A DNA stretch of 64,000 bases from Brevibacterium iodinum ATCC 49514 (GTDB taxonomy: Bacteria > Actinomycetota > Actinomycetes > Actinomycetales > Brevibacteriaceae). Position numbers and translations under genes: made by a program. The notes under the pieces were generated by a model. That model ran no database searches. It worked only from the letters and a program-made list of their open reading frames with translations, and was not told the DNA's origin. Position 1 is the stretch's first letter, and the number at the start of each line of letters is the position of its first letter. The DNA is taken from the NCBI RefSeq assembly GCF_900169265.1, contig NZ_FXYX01000002.1, forward strand, positions 159,912 to 223,911, given 5' to 3'. Positions 59,793 to 64,000 of the stretch are shown here, piece by piece.

Positions 59793-61127
59793 TCAGCTCC
59801 GGTACACGCGGGGCCACAGGTCGTCTTCCGCGGGCGTCCATGTGTCCGGGTCGGCCGTGGTCTGGTCTCCCGAGCGGATGTCCTTGACCTCGTGGCCGGA
59901 CTCACCGTCGGTGAACCAGACGAACGGGATGCCGCGGCGTTCCGCGTAGCGGATCTGCTTGCCGAACTTCGCGGCGTTCGGCGAGACTTCGCACGGGATG
60001 TCCCGGGACCTCAGCGTCGCGGCCACGGCGTCGGCGTCAGCCCGTCGGGCCTCCTCGGTGACGGCGATGACGACGGCCGAAGGGGTACCGCGGGTGGCGC
60101 GGATCTCCGAGGTCTCGCCGAGGATGAATGCCATCAGGCGGGAGACGCCGATGGACATGCCCACCCCGGGATAGTTCTTCTTCCCCACGGCGACCAGCGA
60201 GTCGTAGCGCCCGCCGGAGGATACGGAACCGAGCTCCTCGTGGCCGATCAGCTGGGTCTCGTAGACCGCGCCCGTGTAGTAGTCGAGGCCGCGGGCGATC
60301 TTGAGCTGGGCGACGACGACTCCGGGTGCGCGAACGGCTGCGGCTCGCAGCAGCGTCGTCAGCGATTCGAGTCCGGCTTCGAGCAGGGGGTGGTCGACGC
60401 CGAGGGCGCGCACCTCGTCGGCGAAGTCCGGGGAGTCGGATTCGATGGCGGCGAGCTTGAGGCACAGCTGCTGCTGTTCATCGTTCGCTCCGGCTTCGGA
60501 GGCGAGCAGCTTGCCGACCTCTTCCGGACCGATCTTGTCGTACTTGTCGAGGCAGCGCAGCACGGCCTGGATGTTCGTCAGTCCGATTCCCCGTGCGAAT
60601 CCTTCGAGCAGTCTGCGGTCGTTGACGACGATCTTGATTCCGGGCACGCCGAGCGGGGCGAGACGGGAGAACGCATCGGCCACGGCCAGGGGGATCTCGA
60701 CCTCGAAGTGCCCGGGCAGCTCCCCATCGGCGATGACGTCGATATCGGCCTGGATGAACTCCCGGTAGCGACCGGCCTGCGGCCGTTCGCCCCGCCAGAC
60801 GGGCTGGACGCGAGCGGCCTTGAACGGGAAGCTCAGCTCGTTCGCATTATCGGCGATATAGCGGGCAAGGGGCACCGTGAGGTCGAAGTGGAGTCCCAGC
60901 GGGTTGCGTTCGGTGCCCTCGGAGTGGAGGCGGGAGACGGCGAAGATCTCCTTGTCGATCTCGCCGTCCTTGGCCAACTGGCTGATCGGTTCGACGGCGC
61001 GGTGGTTGAGGGCGGAGAACCCGTGCAGGGCGAAGGTGTGTTCGAGGGTGTCGATGATGGTCTTCTCGATCACGCGTTCGGCCGGGAGTCGTTCCGGGAA
61101 TCCGGACAGACGGGCTGACTTCGCCAT
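59793..61127 (-). CDS. hisS: Histidyl-tRNA synthetase
   Basis: HisS charges tRNA-His. The 444-residue protein has HFDLTVPLARYIAD, the class II motif 2 region PVWRGERPQAGRYREFIQAD, the histidine-specific ARGLDYYTGAVYE and SSGGRYDSLV, and the C-terminal anticodon-binding domain beginning near SAVVIAVTEEARRADADAVA. The ATG has AAGGAG about 7 nt upstream. It lies 58 nt from aspS, and a GC-rich palindrome (around 61153-61172) lies in its leader. Confidence 0.96.
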   Translation of the reverse strand: MAKSARLSGFPERLPAERVIEKTIIDTLEHTFALHGFSALNHRAVEPISQLAKDGEIDKEIFAVSRLHSEGTERNPLGLHFDLTVPLARYIADNANELSFPFKAARVQPVWRGERPQAGRYREFIQADIDVIADGELPGHFEVEIPLAVADAFSRLAPLGVPGIKIVVNDRRLLEGFARGIGLTNIQAVLRCLDKYDKIGPEEVGKLLASEAGANDEQQQLCLKLAAIESDSPDFADEVRALGVDHPLLEAGLESLTTLLRAAAVRAPGVVVAQLKIARGLDYYTGAVYETQLIGHEELGSVSSGGRYDSLVAVGKKNYPGVGMSIGVSRLMAFILGETSEIRATRGTPSAVVIAVTEEARRADADAVAATLRSRDIPCEVSPNAAKFGKQIRYAERRGIPFVWFTDGESGHEVKDIRSGDQTTADPDTWTPAEDDLWPRVYRS

Positions 61128-61276
61128 GGTGCTCCTTGCTTTCGGTGCGGATGCGGCGCCGTGCGGCGCCGCTGAATCGTGTGGTGTTTATCGGGTGAGG
61201 TCTGAAAAGTGTGGTGCCGTCCGAGACTGCGCGGCCGCCTCAGACAGGAACACCCGAGACTTCGGTCGCTCAGTCC

Positions 61277-61921
61277 TCAGAAGAACGGATTCGTCGCGAG
61301 TTCTGTGCTCACGCGAGATGCAGGGCCGTGTCCAGGATAGATCGGCACGTCCGGCAGTGTCGCGAAGGCCCGCAGGGATCCGGCCATCGCCTGGGGGTCT
61401 CCCCCGGGGAGGTCGACGCGGCCGATGGCTCCGGCGAAGACGACGTCACCGGTGAAGATGACTTCTTCCTCCCCGTCCTTCACTCGCAGCAGCATGGAAC
61501 CTTCCGTGTGCCCGGGTGCGGAGACTGCGGTGATGGTCAGTCCGGCGATCTCGAAGCTCTGCCCGTCTTTGATGTCATTGACTGCCGGGGCGTTCCAGTC
61601 TGCGACGAGCGGGGCCAGCATTGCCGCGAACTGCGGGTTGAGCGTTGTGGCCGGCGTTTCCAGGCGGTACCGGTCGGCGGCGCCGAGGTGGACGGGCACG
61701 TTCCAGCGGGCGAGCACGTTGGTCAGGCCCAGAATATGGTCGGGGTGGCCGTGGGTGAGGAAGATCCCCTGAGGTTCGAGTCCCTCTTCGCTGAGCAGCT
61801 TCTCGAGGCCTGGGGTGCAGTCGTATCCGGAGTCGATGAGAATGCAGTCGCTGGAGCTGTCTGCACGCACGGCATAGCAGTTGACGTCGAGGAATTCGGC
61901 GTTGGTCGAGAACACATCCAT
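61277..61921 (-). CDS. MBL-fold metallo-hydrolase (glyoxalase II-like)
   Basis: The 214-residue protein is a metallo-beta-lactamase-fold hydrolase. Metal ligands are in GIFLTHGHPDHILGL near residue 57, in VSAPGHTEGSM near 140, in VIFTGDVVFAGAIGRVDLPG near 160 and in the final YPGHGPASRV. This spacing fits hydroxyacylglutathione-hydrolase-like proteins, but the substrate is unknown; a similar gene neighbours hisS in mycobacteria. The ATG at 61921 has TAGACT 6 nt upstream and no Shine-Dalgarno. Confidence 0.9.
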   Translation of the reverse strand: MDVFSTNAEFLDVNCYAVRADSSSDCILIDSGYDCTPGLEKLLSEEGLEPQGIFLTHGHPDHILGLTNVLARWNVPVHLGAADRYRLETPATTLNPQFAAMLAPLVADWNAPAVNDIKDGQSFEIAGLTITAVSAPGHTEGSMLLRVKDGEEEVIFTGDVVFAGAIGRVDLPGGDPQAMAGSLRAFATLPDVPIYPGHGPASRVSTELATNPFF

Positions 61922-61927
61922 GTGCAA

Positions 61928-61933
61928 AGTCTA
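61928..61933 (-). promoter_or_regulatory. Candidate -10 box of a leaderless MBL-hydrolase transcript
   Basis: TAGACT, then TTGCAC, then the ATG on the minus strand. The region between this gene and DUF349 also holds a 6-bp inverted repeat, GGGATA-N5-TATCCC (61960-61976). Confidence 0.5.
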
Positions 61934-62040
61934 TCTACACGCCCGCCGATGGTTATGCTGGGATAACGTCTATCCCACAATCGAGTGATCGGCGGGTGGA
62001 ATGACCTGCCGGTTCGACCGATGGAAACAAGGTGAGAACC

Positions 62041-63393
62041 ATGTCGACCCCGACACCGAAGCCGACCCCCCGTCCGTCGTCGCTGCCGCGTCCGCAGGCG
62101 GCACAGGTGGTCAATGCCAGCCATATCGACCACGACGCCGAGGTGGCTCGCGCGGTGACACATGGTCGTGCCGATGCGGACGGCAATGTGTTCGTCACCA
62201 CCCCGGAGGGCGAACGTGCCGTCGGTCAGTACCCGGACGCCACTCCTGAGGAGGCTCTCGAGTACTTCGCGAAGAAGTACGTCGAACTCGCCGAGAGCGC
62301 GGTCCTGCTGCGCAATCGTCTCTCCGCCGGCGCTCCCGGCCGTGAGGTCGTGTCTGCGGCGAAGACGCTGCAGGAAACACTGCCGGAAGCCAACGTCGTC
62401 GGCGATCTCAAGGGGCTGAGCGCCACTCTCGACACACTCATCTCCGATGCCGAGGCCACGGAGTCCCGTCAGGCGGCCCGGGCGCAGGCCGCGAAACTGG
62501 CCGCTGCCGAGGATCGTGAGGCTCTCGTCGTCGAGGCCGAGACCCTGGCCAAGCAGGACCCGTCGAAGATCCAGTGGAAGCAGTCGGGCGCTCGCCTGCG
62601 CGAGCTCTTCGCCCAGTGGAAGGACATGCAGCGCAGCGGACCCCGCCTACCGCGTGCCGTCGATCAGGAACTCTGGGGCAGGTTCTCACAGGCTCGGAAC
62701 ACCTTCGAACACAAGCGCAAGGAGTTCTTCGCCGAACTCGACAAGGTCAATGCCGAGGGCAAGCGGATCAAGGAGAAGATCGTCGCCGAGGCGGAGTCGC
62801 TGTCGGCCTCGACCGATTTCCGCACCGTGTCGCAGAAGTACAAGGACCTGATGAGCCAGTGGAAGCGCGCACCGCGTGCCTCGCGGAAGGACGATGATGC
62901 GCTCTGGGCACGATTCCGTGCAGCACAGGACGTGTTCTTCTCCGCCCGCGATGCCGAGAATGCCGCTCTGGACGAGGAGTTCAAGGGCAACCTCGTCGTC
63001 AAGGAAGAGCTGCTGAAGAAGGCTCAGGCGCTGCTGCCGATCACCGACCCGGTGGCGGCCAAGCGCGAGCTGCGCACCATCCAAGACCAGTGGGAGGACG
63101 CCGGGAAGGTCCCTCGCGCCGATGTCTCGCGGATGGAGAACGGTCTGCGCGATGTCGAACGCGCGCTCGCCGATGCCGAGGAAGCCGCGTGGCAGCGCAG
63201 CAACCCTGAGACGAAGGCCCGCACCTCGGGTGCGCTGAGTCAGCTCGACGAGTCGATCGTCGACCTCGAGAAGAAGCTCGAGGCCGCGAAGGCCGGCGGA
63301 GATGAGAAGTCCGTCGCCGAAGCGCAGGAAGCTCTCGACGCTCGCCGCGCCTGGCGGGATCAGCTCGCCCAGACCGCCGCAGAACTCGACTGA
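62041..63393 (+). CDS. DUF349-domain protein
   Basis: This 450-residue, highly charged, helical protein carries repeated DUF349 units (QSGARLRELFAQWKDMQRSG, SQKYKDLMSQWKRAPRASRK and RTIQDQWEDAGKVPR) after a proline-rich N-terminus. Conserved aromatic pairs (LWGRFSQARNTF and LWARFRAAQDVFF) recur between units. Strong coiled coil is likely in the C-terminal half. Function is unknown in actinobacteria. The ATG at 62041 has AAGGTGAG about 6 nt upstream. It is one of the few plus-strand genes. Confidence 0.9.
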   Translation: MSTPTPKPTPRPSSLPRPQAAQVVNASHIDHDAEVARAVTHGRADADGNVFVTTPEGERAVGQYPDATPEEALEYFAKKYVELAESAVLLRNRLSAGAPGREVVSAAKTLQETLPEANVVGDLKGLSATLDTLISDAEATESRQAARAQAAKLAAAEDREALVVEAETLAKQDPSKIQWKQSGARLRELFAQWKDMQRSGPRLPRAVDQELWGRFSQARNTFEHKRKEFFAELDKVNAEGKRIKEKIVAEAESLSASTDFRTVSQKYKDLMSQWKRAPRASRKDDDALWARFRAAQDVFFSARDAENAALDEEFKGNLVVKEELLKKAQALLPITDPVAAKRELRTIQDQWEDAGKVPRADVSRMENGLRDVERALADAEEAAWQRSNPETKARTSGALSQLDESIVDLEKKLEAAKAGGDEKSVAEAQEALDARRAWRDQLAQTAAELD

Positions 63394-63480
63394 GACCGCA
63401 GTGCTCGGCTGAGGCTGAGGCGCTCGTCCACAGCTTCTCACGTTCGAGTCAGCACCTGTCCACAGGCGCTCACCGAAGTC

Positions 63481-63509
63481 TTGTCACCGCCTCCACATCC
63501 GACGATAGT
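63481..63509 (+). promoter_or_regulatory. Promoter of a leaderless transcript upstream of the interrupted ORF
   Basis: TTGTCA (63481-63486) and GATAGT (63504-63509) are separated by exactly 17 nt. The ATG at 63516 follows 6 nt later. Confidence 0.55.
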
Positions 63510-63515
63510 TCGGGT

Positions 63516-63806
63516 ATGGAGGCGTTGTTTCATCTGCGGGACTTCGGGTACGAGCAGCTCACCGAGCTCACCCTCGACGGCCTGCTCATCCGACTGACCG
63601 AATCGACCTGGGTGCGCAAGGGTGCGATCCTCACCCCCGCTGAGCGGATGGCCGCCCTGCATTCGCTCATCCCGCCCGGGCTCGCGCTCTCCCACGACAG
63701 CGCCTGGTGGGTGCACCGCGGACTCGGCAGGGCTCCCGCTCCGCTGAGCTTCATCACGCTGCCCAGGCGCCGGTGGATCGCCGATGACGGTTTCGAGGCT
63801 CATCGT
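63516..63806 (+). pseudogene. 5' part of an unidentified gene cut by an insertion sequence
   Basis: About 95 residues read as a plausible protein (MEALFHLRDFGYEQLTELTL, ALSHDSAWWVHRGLGRAPAP) and break off at a tail of transposon-like DNA. I do not recognise the family with confidence; the layout recalls the N-terminal part of actinobacterial proteins related to AbiEi antitoxins or DUF559 nucleases, but this is weak. The frame ends at 63812 in sequence that belongs to the neighbouring element. The rest of the gene, if it survives, is beyond the window. Confidence 0.6.
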
Positions 63807-64000
63807 AATTGAGAGTGTAGAACCGGTCTGAAGCCACCGGACTCGAGCAGACACCTCGCGATGTAATGCGTGCGGTTGCGGAATCCCAGCGCGGACCCGC
63901 GTAGATGCTCGAGTCTGCCGTTGATCGCTTCAGTGGGACCGTTCGACGTTCCCGGTCGGGTGAAGAACGCGAGCACATCAGCAGCTCGACGCTTCAACGT
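63800..64000 (-). CDS. ISL3-family transposase, C-terminal fragment (cut by window edge)
   Basis: The 66 residues seen (RRAADVLAFFTRPGTSNGPT, EAINGRLEHLRGSALGFRNR, THYIARCLLESGGF) match the conserved C-terminus of ISL3-type DDE transposases, where the final catalytic Glu lies in the EAINGRLE motif. The stop codon at 63800-63802 is at or just past the element end. The remaining transposase and other terminal repeat lie beyond position 64000, so the target duplication cannot be checked. Confidence 0.85.
   Translation of the reverse strand, partial: TLKRRAADVLAFFTRPGTSNGPTEAINGRLEHLRGSALGFRNRTHYIARCLLESGGFRPVLHSQLR
63803..64000. mobile_element. One end of an ISL3-type insertion sequence
   Basis: The transposase fragment on the minus strand and the abrupt end of the plus-strand ORF place the element boundary near 63800-63812. 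The boundary is an estimate because only one end is visible. Confidence 0.7.

Noticed and set aside
61128..61276. A T-box riboswitch upstream of hisS
   Set aside because: The leader has a GC-rich palindrome but no T-box sequence or specifier stem that I could see.

Overview
The window is 64 kb of GC-rich actinobacterial chromosome, almost all of it housekeeping genes. High GC, GTG and TTG starts, actinobacterial integration host factor, two tryptophan-operon membrane proteins known from actinobacteria, a helicase-dead PriA and a pyr gene order matching the Mycobacterium tuberculosis pyrR-metK region all point to Actinomycetota. A Brevibacterium-like member of the Micrococcales is my best guess from overall protein character, but the genus is an inference. 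Nearly every gene from position 61921 down to 2563 lies on the minus strand. Only a thioesterase, one tRNA, a DUF349 gene and an interrupted ORF are on the plus strand.

Layout, low to high coordinates: 5' part of polA (cut by the window edge), hotdog thioesterase, ANTAR response regulator, tRNA-Leu(CAA), a frameshifted GNAT acetyltransferase, a DAACS symporter, pyruvate kinase and gltBD. Next comes a long minus-strand array, listed here in transcription order: pnuC, hisE, hisG, a PH-like membrane protein, a class III CoA-transferase, a fused carboxyltransferase, hisF, hisI, trpE, two small membrane proteins, trpC, trpB, trpA and a degenerate lgt. Upstream of it lies another array, also in transcription order: pyrR, pyrB, pyrC, a small membrane protein, carA, carB, pyrF, mihF, gmk, rpoZ, coaBC, metK, priA, fmt, rsmB and rpe. 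Beyond that are efp-nusB, the aroC-aroK-aroB shikimate genes with a prepilin peptidase and aroE upstream, alaS-ruvX-mltG, rpsD, a decayed Kef-type antiporter, aspS-rarA, hisS, an MBL-fold hydrolase and a DUF349 protein. The right edge holds an ORF interrupted by the end of an ISL3-type insertion sequence.

The genes form biosynthetic blocks: aromatic precursors (aro), tryptophan (trp), histidine (his) and pyrimidines (pyr), plus translation and nucleotide supply (tRNA synthetases, fmt, efp, rpsD, gmk, rpoZ). Stop-start overlaps (ATGA, GTGA, TGATG) are frequent and suggest translational coupling. trpD, trpG, trpF, hisA, hisB, hisC, hisD and hisH are not in the window.

The best regulatory signal is a PyrR-type RNA hairpin over the pyrR ribosome binding site. 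Several genes show a TANNNT-like -10 box only 6-7 nt from the start codon, suggesting leaderless transcripts. I found no CRISPR array, prophage or defence island, and no convincing wholly new system. The most unusual items are the Lgt homologue without the usual active-site motif, the acyl-CoA gene pair inside the his/trp operon, and the small membrane proteins carried by the his, trp and pyr operons.
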